In this document: positions 54,035 to 61,725 of the stretch, in pieces
How the letters are laid out: the number at the start of each line of letters is the position of its first letter
How positions within the stretch are numbered: position 1 is the first letter of the stretch
Assembly: GCA_030679915.1 (NCBI GenBank)
Contig: JAUXRY010000018.1
Location: forward strand, 1 to 64,000
Reading direction: 5' to 3'
DNA: 64,000 nt
Source of the DNA: Thiobacillus sp.
GTDB lineage: Bacteria; Pseudomonadota; Gammaproteobacteria; Burkholderiales; Thiobacillaceae
Position numbers and translations under genes: made by a program
Notes under the pieces: model-generated
What the model was told of the DNA's origin: nothing
The model's database searches: none
What the model saw: the letters and a program-made list of their open reading frames with translations, nothing else

Positions 54035-55636
54035 ATGACGATACGGAAAAAACTACTGGCGGTTGCCATCACAGCACTCTTCGCGGGTAGCGCAGTTGCT
54101 GCGCCTGACGACAAGCGTGCGGATGTGGAAATGTTGCACGAAACCACCTTGAGTCTGATTCAGTTACTGGTCGAGCAGGGCGTGTTGAAGCAGGAAGCCG
54201 CCGATGCGCTGCTGAAGAAGGCTGAGCAGCGCGCCGCCGAGAAAACTGCGCAGGCCAAAGCGGCCGAGGCCGAAGCAGGTAAGACCGAAACGGGTAAGGA
54301 CGTGGTACGCGTGGTGTATGTGCCCGAACACGTCAAACGCGAAATCCGCGAACAGGTGCGCCAGGAAGTGGTGGCGCAGGCCAAGTTGGAACGCTGGGGC
54401 GACGTCAATGCCGTACCAGAATGGCTCGACCGGCTGAAATGGGAAGGTGATATCCGCCTGCGTTACCAGGACGATTTGTTCGCAGACGGCAACGCGCCAG
54501 AAACGGTTTTCCAGGCAATTGGTCAGAACATTGGCAATACGCTGGAAGATCGCCAACGTGAGCGTATTCGTCTGCGATTGGCATTGAATGCGAACGTCAC
54601 CAGTAACGTGGACGCCGGTATCCGCATCACGACCGGCAATACTTCAGATCCTGTTTCTACCAATCAGACGCTCGGCAACACCGGCAATAAATACAGTCTG
54701 GTACTCGACCGTGCCTTCCTCAAGTTGCGACCGACCGATGGTTTGACACTGTGGGGCGGCCGGATCCCCAATCCTTTCTTTTCCACTGACCTGGTTTGGG
54801 ATAGCGACGTCAATTTTGAGGGCGCTGCAGTGAGCTACGCGCCGGGTTCGCAGGAGCTGCAACGCGAGTTCAAGCCCTTCGTTACGGCGGGTCTGTTTCC
54901 CCTGCAGGAAATCGAGGGGAAAACCGGCGTTGCGTCCAAAGACAAGTGGCTGGTCGCTGCGCAGGCAGGGCTGGAGTGGGTACCGTCGACACGCGCACGC
55001 TTCAAGTTGGGCGCAGCGTATTACCAGTACAAGAATGTGTCGGGCGTGCGAAACCTGACCCCAACCACGACAGGGCAGTATGACCTCAACTCACCGCAGT
55101 TTCGCCAGAAAGGCAATTCGCTTTTCGTGATTGATAGCGACGCCAACAACAATGGAAACCCAAATAGCGAGTTTGATCCGGTTTATGGGTTAGCGGCCGA
55201 TTACCGCATTGCCAACCTGACGCTGGTCGCCGATTTCGCCGAGTTCTTCCCCGTCCACGTCATCGGCAGCTTCGACTGGGCGCGCAACGTCGGCTTTGAC
55301 CAGGCTGAGATTCTGACGCGTACCGGTCAGAACATCCAGCCGGAGACCGACGGTTTTCAGGCTAGACTCACCGTTGGCTATCCCAAAGTCAGTGAACGTC
55401 ATGAATGGCAGGCCTATGTTGGCTACCGCCATTTGGAGCGTGACGCAGTTCTGGATGCCTTTACCGATTCGGACTTCCACCTCGGCGGTACCAACGCGAA
55501 GGGCTTTATGATCGGTGGAGAGTACGGGATTTACAAAAACACCTCAGTTTCAGCGCGCTGGATGTCGTCGGACGAAATCAGCGGGCTGCCGTTGTCCATC
55601 GACGTGTTCCAGCTCGACCTCAATGCCAAGTTCTAG
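54035..55636 (+). CDS. Outer-membrane porin with coiled-coil N-terminus
   Basis: This 533-residue protein has a signal peptide (ending GSAVAA) and a helical, Ala/Glu/Lys-rich region at about residues 28-135 (HETTLSLIQLLVEQGVLKQE and VREQVRQEVVAQAKL-like heptads) that could reach into the periplasm or bind peptidoglycan. A beta-barrel follows, with alternating aromatic residues and a C-terminal FQLDLNAKF ending in Phe. The layout fits the 'putative porin' family (Porin_5-like) often found beside ExbBD-TonB genes. It could provide the channel or anchor for this system. The gene overlaps the ankyrin gene by 14 bases. Confidence 0.85.
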   Translation: MTIRKKLLAVAITALFAGSAVAAPDDKRADVEMLHETTLSLIQLLVEQGVLKQEAADALLKKAEQRAAEKTAQAKAAEAEAGKTETGKDVVRVVYVPEHVKREIREQVRQEVVAQAKLERWGDVNAVPEWLDRLKWEGDIRLRYQDDLFADGNAPETVFQAIGQNIGNTLEDRQRERIRLRLALNANVTSNVDAGIRITTGNTSDPVSTNQTLGNTGNKYSLVLDRAFLKLRPTDGLTLWGGRIPNPFFSTDLVWDSDVNFEGAAVSYAPGSQELQREFKPFVTAGLFPLQEIEGKTGVASKDKWLVAAQAGLEWVPSTRARFKLGAAYYQYKNVSGVRNLTPTTTGQYDLNSPQFRQKGNSLFVIDSDANNNGNPNSEFDPVYGLAADYRIANLTLVADFAEFFPVHVIGSFDWARNVGFDQAEILTRTGQNIQPETDGFQARLTVGYPKVSERHEWQAYVGYRHLERDAVLDAFTDSDFHLGGTNAKGFMIGGEYGIYKNTSVSARWMSSDEISGLPLSIDVFQLDLNAKF

Positions 55637-56435
55637 GCTGGCGTTTTTTGCCCTGCTGCTCACATCTACGGCGTGGGGCGGACAGCCTTGGGATGACAGC
55701 GAACTGGAATGGCTGATGCAGGAAGCCGATGCCCACCCGCCGCGCGAGGCGCGCCTGAATCTGCCGCCGGAGCGTTTCGCCGCGATCGCGGCCGACGGTA
55801 ATTTCGTGATGCCACGCCAACAGGTGGGCGACGAGGCCAGACTGATGGATGCCGCGCGTCGTAGCGACATCGAAGCGGTGCGCGCGCTGCTCAAGACCGG
55901 CGCGAATCCAAACGTGGGCGATTACTGGCGCGATGTGCCGCTGATGGAAGCCGTGCGCCAGGACAATCTGGAACTCGCGCAGGTGCTGCTCGACACCGGC
56001 GCCGTGCCCAACATCAAGGGGCGCGGCTACACGCCGCTTGGCCTGGCTGCCAAAAATGGCAACGTGCGCCTGGTCGAGATGCTGTTGCGCGCCGGCGCCG
56101 ACCCGGATCGCAAAAGCGACGATGGCGACACGCCCATGCATGGTGGAGCACTGATGGGGCATGCGCGGGTGATTGACGCATTGGCTCGCGTCCGGCCAGA
56201 TTTGAGGCAATTCAATCGTGACGGCTTGTCGCCCCTTGCCGTGGCTGCCGCCAATGGGCAGTACGATGCCGCACGTGCCCTGGTCGTTGGTGCGGGTGCA
56301 TCCCCGGATTGGGGCGACAAAAAACTTCATCCGCCGTTATGGTGGGCATTTTCGGTCGGCGATCACGATATGGCCAGACTACTCCTTGAACTTGGCGCGG
56401 CGCCGGGCCAGTTGCCCGTAGGGGCTTTGCAATGA
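55623..56435 (+). CDS. Secreted ankyrin-repeat protein
   Basis: This 270-residue protein starts at ATG 55623, inside the end of the porin gene; a longer frame upstream is entirely within the porin. It has a signal peptide (SRLAFFALLLTSTAWG). An unfamiliar segment (residues 20-70) precedes about six ankyrin repeats (RLMDAARRSDIEAVRALLKT, TPLGLAAKNGNVRLVEMLLR and LSPLAVAAANGQYDAARALV). Ankyrin repeats bind other proteins; here probably a periplasmic partner in the same block. It overlaps the coiled-coil gene by 4 bases. Confidence 0.88.
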   Translation: MPSSRLAFFALLLTSTAWGGQPWDDSELEWLMQEADAHPPREARLNLPPERFAAIAADGNFVMPRQQVGDEARLMDAARRSDIEAVRALLKTGANPNVGDYWRDVPLMEAVRQDNLELAQVLLDTGAVPNIKGRGYTPLGLAAKNGNVRLVEMLLRAGADPDRKSDDGDTPMHGGALMGHARVIDALARVRPDLRQFNRDGLSPLAVAAANGQYDAARALVVGAGASPDWGDKKLHPPLWWAFSVGDHDMARLLLELGAAPGQLPVGALQ

Positions 56436-57073
56436 AACGATTTGTTATATCCGTTTTTCTCGTAGCGATGGCAGCCACTCCGGCATGGGCGGCCAATGAC
56501 AGCCGCGAAAGGCAGATGCTGCGCCGGGTGCAGCAACAGGTGCAGCAGGTCGATCTGGCGCGTGCGCAGGCTGAGCAGGAAAAAGCCACTGCGCTGGCGG
56601 ACAAGGAAACAGCGGAACGCGACCTGGAGAAGACGCGTTCGGATACGGCCGCGACCAGGCGGCAGTTGGCAGGTGAACGCTCGGCGCGCATCCGGATTGA
56701 GCGTGAACTTCAAGCCTTGCAGACGGAACGAGATATGCTGAAAGCGCGTCTGGCCGATACCGAGAAACAGTTGGCTGATAGCACGGCCCTGCAAAGCTCC
56801 ATCGCCCAAACGCTCGCCCAGGCCGAATCCGAAAAAAAGCAGGCAGCGGCCCGGCTGGCTGGCAAAGAGCAGGATTTGAACGTCTGCCAGAGCCATAATG
56901 GACGGCTTTATGGCATTGGTCGCGAGATGATGCAGAAGTATCGCGACAAATCCTGCCAGGATGCACTCGCGCAGGCCGAACCTTTCACCGGCCTGAAAAA
57001 GGTCGAAATTGAAAACCTGCTGGAAATCTGGCGTGACCGCCTGGATCGGGAAACGCTCAGTGCCACCCCCTGA
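56432..57073 (+). CDS. Periplasmic coiled-coil protein
   Basis: This 213-residue protein has a signal peptide (ending PAWA) and a long coiled coil (residues 25-150; heptad-like runs such as QVDLARAQAEQEKATALADK). A compact C-terminal part follows, with two Cys (VCQSHNG and SCQDALA) and GLKKVEIENLLEIWRDRLDR. It has no recognised enzymatic motif. The ATGA overlap with the ankyrin gene shows coupled translation. It is the last gene of the block and could be a scaffold or length-determining element between the membranes. Confidence 0.85.
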   Translation: MKRFVISVFLVAMAATPAWAANDSRERQMLRRVQQQVQQVDLARAQAEQEKATALADKETAERDLEKTRSDTAATRRQLAGERSARIRIERELQALQTERDMLKARLADTEKQLADSTALQSSIAQTLAQAESEKKQAAARLAGKEQDLNVCQSHNGRLYGIGREMMQKYRDKSCQDALAQAEPFTGLKKVEIENLLEIWRDRLDRETLSATP

Positions 57074-57213
57074 GAGGATGGCGCTGAGCAGGTTGTAGCC
57101 TTACACGTGCTTACTTGTTTCTCCGTATCGAGGGCTTGGGATGAATGGGTGTCGTACAGGAGCGGGTGGGATGACTGAACAATCAATGCGCTGTCTGGTT
57201 GCCAGGGAAAATA

Positions 57214-57411
57214 CTAACGTAGTTCCTCACGCACTTTTTTGCAGGTCAGTACAACCAGATAATCTTTGACACGAGAGTTCGCGTTCAAACTTTCAAAAAT
57301 ATCAGTGTAGATTTTGTCTACCTCTTCTACGGGTCGATGTATTTCGGCGGCCAGCGTGTTGATGGCATTGAGGTTTTTGGAGCGTAACTTAACGGGGTCT
57401 AAATTATGCAT
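57214..57411 (-). CDS. DUF3562-like small protein
   Basis: This 65-residue protein starts at ATG 57411, with TTAGGATA six bases upstream; a start 13 codons earlier is less likely. The sequence INTLAAEIHRPVEEVDKIYT looks like a small helical DNA- or protein-binding domain, and VVLTCKKVREELR ends it. The pattern fits DUF3562, small helical proteins common in betaproteobacteria near accessory genes. Function unknown. Confidence 0.7.
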   Translation of the reverse strand: MHNLDPVKLRSKNLNAINTLAAEIHRPVEEVDKIYTDIFESLNANSRVKDYLVVLTCKKVREELR

Positions 57412-57940
57412 TGGGTATCCTAATAAACCAGGTAACGGGTAGAAATTCAAGCAAAACAGACTGTTTTCAGACTTTTAATTAAGTTGTGAAATTATACCCA
57501 TTGATGAATAGGATTGCGGTTTAGGTGGAGCGCCGTTTGACATCTGATTTTTGATGTCTGAACTACCTGCCCATTCGACGGGTTCGCGCACCATATATCA
57601 CTTGTCCTTTCCCGGAAGAAATGAACTGAATCGCTTGAGTCCACTTGTTTCAAATGGAAGGGCGAAAAGGTAAGGCGGCGCCGAATTTAGAAGGGCGGAA
57701 GCTGGTGCAGTATCAAGCGGAGTGGCTGTTACTGCTTCCTCGTCTGGTGTATTTGACACCCGAATATTTTGCCATTATATGTAAATGATTAAATGTGAAA
57801 AGTTAAAGTTTTGTGACAGCATTTTGGATTGTAGATATTAATATTTGTGATGTTTGGTTGAATAAACGAATGGATCGCTTGAATATAACAATCAAAAATA
57901 TATTCTGTTTATTCTGTTTGTTTTTAATCAAAAACTCACC
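57412..57940. other. AT-rich intergenic region
   Basis: These 529 bases become strongly AT-rich near 57770-57930, in contrast to the flanking genes, and likely hold promoters for the DUF3562 gene (minus) and the histone-like gene (plus). No RNA gene or mobile-element end was recognised. A short open frame at 57813-58055 overlaps the next gene and is not called. Confidence 0.5.
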
Positions 57941-58456
57941 ATGTCCATTAAAACGCTTAAACCCAAACCCGCAACATCAGCCGCAAATGCAAAAGGTGCT
58001 GTCAGCGTCAAGCCCGCTCCCAGGACAAAAGCAGTCAAAGCAGCTGACCCAGTGATGACTAAGCCTGCTAGAAGAAGGGCCGCAACTCCTGCCCAGGCCG
58101 CACCAGTCACAGCCAAGAAAACCGTTGCAACCCGGGTGCCCAGAAAACCGGCCTCGGCGAAGAAGGCTCCAATCGAGCCAGCGCTTATTGTCCAAAAGGA
58201 CAGCAAGAAAGCCAAGCCCGGCAAGGTAAGAAAACCCAAGCTGATTCGCGACAGCTTTACCATGCCCGATGTTGAATACGCCGTAATTGCGGCCCTTAAA
58301 AAACGTTGTTTGAATGCGGGCGTGTCGGCGAAGAAAAGCGAGATTCTGCGGGCAGCCGTTGCAAATCTGGCGAGATTGAGTGATCGATCGGTTCTTGCTG
58401 CGCTTCGTCGTCTTGACTTCATCAAGACAGGACGGCCCGCTAAAGGTGGCAAGTAG
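57941..58456 (+). CDS. Histone H1-like Lys/Ala/Pro-rich protein with C-terminal DNA-binding-like domain
   Basis: This 171-residue, very basic protein has a first half (residues 1-100) that is low-complexity Lys/Ala/Pro/Arg (PARRRAATPAQAAPVTAKK), like H1-type bacterial nucleoid proteins. The second half is a folded domain (LIRDSFTMPDVEYAVIAALK and SAKKSEILRAAVANLARLSD), a conserved betaproteobacterial type with a ribbon-helix-helix-like look. It ends in IKTGRPAKGGK, an AT-hook-like RGRP-type stretch. Nucleoid or DNA binding is inferred. Upstream DNA is AT-rich with a weak ribosome-binding site. Confidence 0.75.
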   Translation: MSIKTLKPKPATSAANAKGAVSVKPAPRTKAVKAADPVMTKPARRRAATPAQAAPVTAKKTVATRVPRKPASAKKAPIEPALIVQKDSKKAKPGKVRKPKLIRDSFTMPDVEYAVIAALKKRCLNAGVSAKKSEILRAAVANLARLSDRSVLAALRRLDFIKTGRPAKGGK

Positions 58457-58564
58457 TCCAATTGTTGGATTCAGGGACTAAGGAAATATCACTTGGTTTG
58501 ATGTAAGGCCATGCGTACGGCCTGACTGCCGGTGAGTCGATTTGCCTATTGGGTAGGGTGTTAG

Positions 58565-58892
58565 CTAGCGGGGTGAATCTTCAATTAAGTGATTCCGAGA
58601 GCTGCTCATGGCAGTCGCTTCCCTCGCTTGTTGATAGCCAAACTGCTTCATCTTCTTTCCAAACTCGCGGCCATGTCGATACGCACGGGCCGTAATCTTA
58701 GCAAACGCGTGGTTAGCATCTTCATCATTCTGCTCGGGATCAGGTACGCGTTTATTCGGCCTTGTCTGTTGGTTATCGTGGCACGCTAATTCGCAGCTCG
58801 GCTGCGATCTCGACCAGAATTCACGTAAGCATCGCCGTTTGCTATGGTTGATTGCTACATCTTCTTCGGCTTCAACAGCACTTCCATCCTGT
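58565..58892 (-). pseudogene. Possible gene remnant without a start codon
   Basis: The minus strand is open for about 109 codons, from just inside a stop at 58893-58895 to a TAG at 58565-58567, but has no usable start codon until near its end. The reading has a protein-like composition (VPDPEQNDEDANHAFAKITA followed by RAYRHGREFGKKMKQFGYQQ). It may be the 3' part of a decayed gene at the right edge of the accessory region. No family was recognised. The rest of the 58457-58960 gap holds nothing I can support. Confidence 0.35.
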
Positions 58893-58960
58893 CATAGATA
58901 ACGAGCTAACTATGGCGCATCCCTTGCGATATTGATGGGCTCGCACAGTAAGCTGGGGAT

Positions 58961-59869
58961 TTAACGCGTCGCTTCAACTTGACCGAGCGTTCGTGTGACT
59001 GAAATCCAGGCACCAAGCCAGCCAGATAAGGTAGTGAGCCCTAACACCAGGGCGATTTCGGTGAACGTCGGCGGCAGTAACTGGAAAGCCGAACCATATA
59101 AGCCGGCCAGGTTTTCAACGGGTGCGTGCAACATCCCGCCGGCGATTGCCAGCACACCACCCGCGGCCAGGCCGCCCAGTAGGCCTTGCAAGGCGCCCAG
59201 GTACAGAAAGGGTCGACGAATATAGTGGTTGGTCGCACCGATGAGGCGACTGACGTGGATTTCATCGCGCCGGCTCAATACCTGGGCGCGGATGGCATTG
59301 CCTGAAATAGCAAGCAGCGCTATGGCAAACAGGCCGGCCAGTACCCAAACCCCGGTGTGGCCAATCGCCAGCGCAGCTTGCAGGCGGTCTGCCCATTGGC
59401 TGTCGAGATGGGTTTCCGTCACGCCGGGCATTTTTTTGAGCTCATCCGAGATGCGTGCCAATGAGACGCGCGAGGTGTCTTCAGGCTGTACCACCCAGGC
59501 ATCGGGTAGTGGATTCTGCGTAAGACCAGCCGTGATATCGGAAAGATCCTGGGAGGCGCTCAGTGCGGCCAGGGCCTCGTCCTTGAGAACAAGGCGTGCG
59601 TGGGCGATGTCGGTTTGTTTCAGTCGTGCGGCGATGGCCTGTTTGTGCGTATTTGAGATGTCAGCATCCAGAAAGACGCTGATTTCGGGGTGCGCGGGCA
59701 GGTTGCCCGCCAGTTGATTGAGGTTGCCGAGGACCAGATAGAGTCCGCTCGGCAGGCTGATGGCCACCCCCATCGCCAGTGCAGTCAACAGAGTGGCAAC
59801 GGGGTGCACAGCCAGCCGCCGCAGCGAAGAAGTGAATGCATGCTTTTGATGCCGTAGCCAGGCGATCAT
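58961..59869 (-). CDS. ftsX: Cell-division protein FtsX
   Basis: This 302-residue membrane protein has four helices and a large periplasmic loop (about residues 45-170; PAHPEISVFLDADISNTHK). The permease half, with SGNAIRAQVLSRRDEIHVSRLIGA, is a hallmark of FtsX. It works with FtsE to regulate septal peptidoglycan hydrolases at the divisome. It overlaps ftsE by 4 bases. In many proteobacteria rpoH follows ftsX; here the next downstream sequence on the minus strand is the 30-kb accessory region. Confidence 0.95.
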   Translation of the reverse strand: MIAWLRHQKHAFTSSLRRLAVHPVATLLTALAMGVAISLPSGLYLVLGNLNQLAGNLPAHPEISVFLDADISNTHKQAIAARLKQTDIAHARLVLKDEALAALSASQDLSDITAGLTQNPLPDAWVVQPEDTSRVSLARISDELKKMPGVTETHLDSQWADRLQAALAIGHTGVWVLAGLFAIALLAISGNAIRAQVLSRRDEIHVSRLIGATNHYIRRPFLYLGALQGLLGGLAAGGVLAIAGGMLHAPVENLAGLYGSAFQLLPPTFTEIALVLGLTTLSGWLGAWISVTRTLGQVEATR

Positions 59870-60528
59870 GCGGATAACTCCTCAACCTTGCCGTGATCCA
59901 GCTGCAAAATGCGGCCGCCCAGCGCCGAAATGGCGCGGTCGTCGTGGGTGGCGATAAGGAGCGTCGTACCGACCCGATGAAAGTCGCGGAACATGGACAT
60001 GATATCGGCGGCATAGCCGGCATCGAGATTGCCGGTGGGCTCATCGGCCAGCAACAGGGCAGGGCGACCCACCAGTGCGCGGGCAATGCATAGGCGTTGC
60101 TGCTCGCCGCCCGAAAGACTGATCGGATTGGCTTTTTCACGACTAAGCAAGCCGACTTTGTCGATGACAGCGCGTGCGCGCTTCAGGGATTCGCGGCGGT
60201 CCAGCCCGGCGATGTCGAGCGGCAATACGACGTTTTCAATCGCGCTACGGTCGAATAGCAGTTTGTGATCCTGGAACACCAGACCGATGTTGCGGCGCAG
60301 ATAGGGCACCGCCCGGCTAGACAGGCGGCTGATGTTCTGGCCGCTCACGGTCAGGGAACCGCTGGTGGGGCGTTCGATTGCGGCGATCAGCTTTAACAGC
60401 GTGCTTTTGCCGGCGCCGGAATGCCCAGTCAGGAAAACCAGCTCGCCCTGCTCGATCGTCAGGTTGACGCCCGACAGCGCTTCGTGTCCGCCGGGGTAGC
60501 GTTTGGTGACTTGGCTGAAATGGATCAT
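59866..60528 (-). CDS. ftsE: Cell-division ATP-binding protein FtsE
   Basis: This 220-residue ABC ATPase is the partner of FtsX. It starts at ATG 60528 ([18 protein letters not shown]), the family start; the frame is open further upstream into ftsY but that part is not FtsE-like. Walker A is [13 protein letters not shown], the signature is [16 protein letters not shown], and Walker B is [13 protein letters not shown]. Both neighbours are in the usual ftsY-ftsE-ftsX order, 13 bases from ftsY. Confidence 0.97.
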   Translation of the reverse strand: MIHFSQVTKRYPGGHEALSGVNLTIEQGELVFLTGHSGAGKSTLLKLIAAIERPTSGSLTVSGQNISRLSSRAVPYLRRNIGLVFQDHKLLFDRSAIENVVLPLDIAGLDRRESLKRARAVIDKVGLLSREKANPISLSGGEQQRLCIARALVGRPALLLADEPTGNLDAGYAADIMSMFRDFHRVGTTLLIATHDDRAISALGGRILQLDHGKVEELSA

Positions 60529-60541
60529 GCGCTGGGCAGCC

Positions 60542-61597
60542 TCAAACTGAAAAAATGGCGTCGACGAATTCGTTGGCATCAAAGGGTCGCAGGTCATCGA
60601 CGCCTTCCCCAACTCCGATGTAGCGAACAGGGATGGGCCGGGATGGCGCTGCTCGAGCCTGGGCAATCGCAGCAATTGCCCCACCTTTGGCGGTGCCGTC
60701 GAGCTTGGTCAATACCAGGCCGGTCACCCCCAGTGCGTCGTCGAAGGACTTGACCTGCGCGACGGCATTCTGGCCGGTATTGGTATCCAGCACCAAAAGT
60801 ACTTCGTGCGGTGCACCGGGGACGGCCTTTTCGATGACACGCTTCACCTTTTTGATTTCTTCCATCAGGTTGAGCTGAGTCGGCAGGCGACCCGCAGTGT
60901 CGGCCAGTACCACGTCGATGCCGCGTGCGCGCGCAGCCTGGATGGCATCGAAAATCACGGCGGCGGAGTCGCCCTTTTCCTGACTCACTACGGTGACATT
61001 GTTGCGTTCGCCCCAAACTTGCAATTGCTCACGGGCGGCAGCGCGAAAGGTGTCGCCCGCAGCCAGTAGCACCGACAAACCCTGCGCCTGGTACAGCTTG
61101 GCGAGTTTGCCGATGGTGGTGGTTTTGCCGGCGCCGTTGACGCCAGCCAGCATCAGTATGAAAGGTTTGTGCGAGGTGACGTCCAGCGGCGCCTGCAAAG
61201 GAGAAAGCATGTCAACCAGTGCCTGCTTCAGGGCAACTTGCAGGTCGACCGCTTCGGTCAGGCCTTCGCGCCGGACTTTTTTCTGCAGGGTATCGAGCAG
61301 TGACTGGGTGGCGTCGACGCCGATGTCGGCAGTGATGAGGATAGTTTCGAGCTCATCGAACAGCGCGGCATCGATCTTGCGGCCGACGCCGAACAGGCTG
61401 AAAAACTGGCCGCCCAGACGGCCGCGGGTTTTAGCGAGCCCCTGTTTCAGCCGTTGTGCCCAACCCGGTCGAGCCACCGTGGCGTCGACGTTAATCGGCT
61501 CATCTGGCGGAGGCGGCGCATGCGGTTTCACCGCCGGCAGCTCGGGTGCGGGCAGGTCGGGTTCGGGTGCGGGTTTGGACTTGAAGAAACTAAACAC
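60542..61597 (-). CDS. ftsY: Signal recognition particle receptor FtsY
   Basis: This 351-residue GTPase docks the ribosome-SRP complex at the inner membrane. A short Pro/acidic N-terminal region (residues 1-45) precedes the helical N domain and the G domain. G-domain motifs are LAGVNGAGKTTTIGKLA, DTFRAAAREQL, VLADTAGRLPTQ, TKLDGTAKGGA and the C-terminal YIGVGEGVDDLRPFDA. It is the first gene of the ftsYEX operon and is divergent from the M16 peptidase pair, a common arrangement in proteobacteria. Confidence 0.97.
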   Translation of the reverse strand: MFSFFKSKPAPEPDLPAPELPAVKPHAPPPPDEPINVDATVARPGWAQRLKQGLAKTRGRLGGQFFSLFGVGRKIDAALFDELETILITADIGVDATQSLLDTLQKKVRREGLTEAVDLQVALKQALVDMLSPLQAPLDVTSHKPFILMLAGVNGAGKTTTIGKLAKLYQAQGLSVLLAAGDTFRAAAREQLQVWGERNNVTVVSQEKGDSAAVIFDAIQAARARGIDVVLADTAGRLPTQLNLMEEIKKVKRVIEKAVPGAPHEVLLVLDTNTGQNAVAQVKSFDDALGVTGLVLTKLDGTAKGGAIAAIAQARAAPSRPIPVRYIGVGEGVDDLRPFDANEFVDAIFSV

Positions 61598-61725
61598 GGA
61601 TAAAGGCGGTCAGCACTGCTGTTTGACGGACGCTGTATCTTATCATTCAGGCAGTCGACTCCACACCGGTTTCAGTACGGCGTGGGTTGAAGTCAGTGAG
61701 AGCGCACATAATGAGGAGTGACAAC

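Noticed and set aside
58589-58789. 66-codon plus-strand frame in the gap before ftsX
   Set aside because: No ribosome-binding site or recognisable sequence; the opposite strand reads more like protein.
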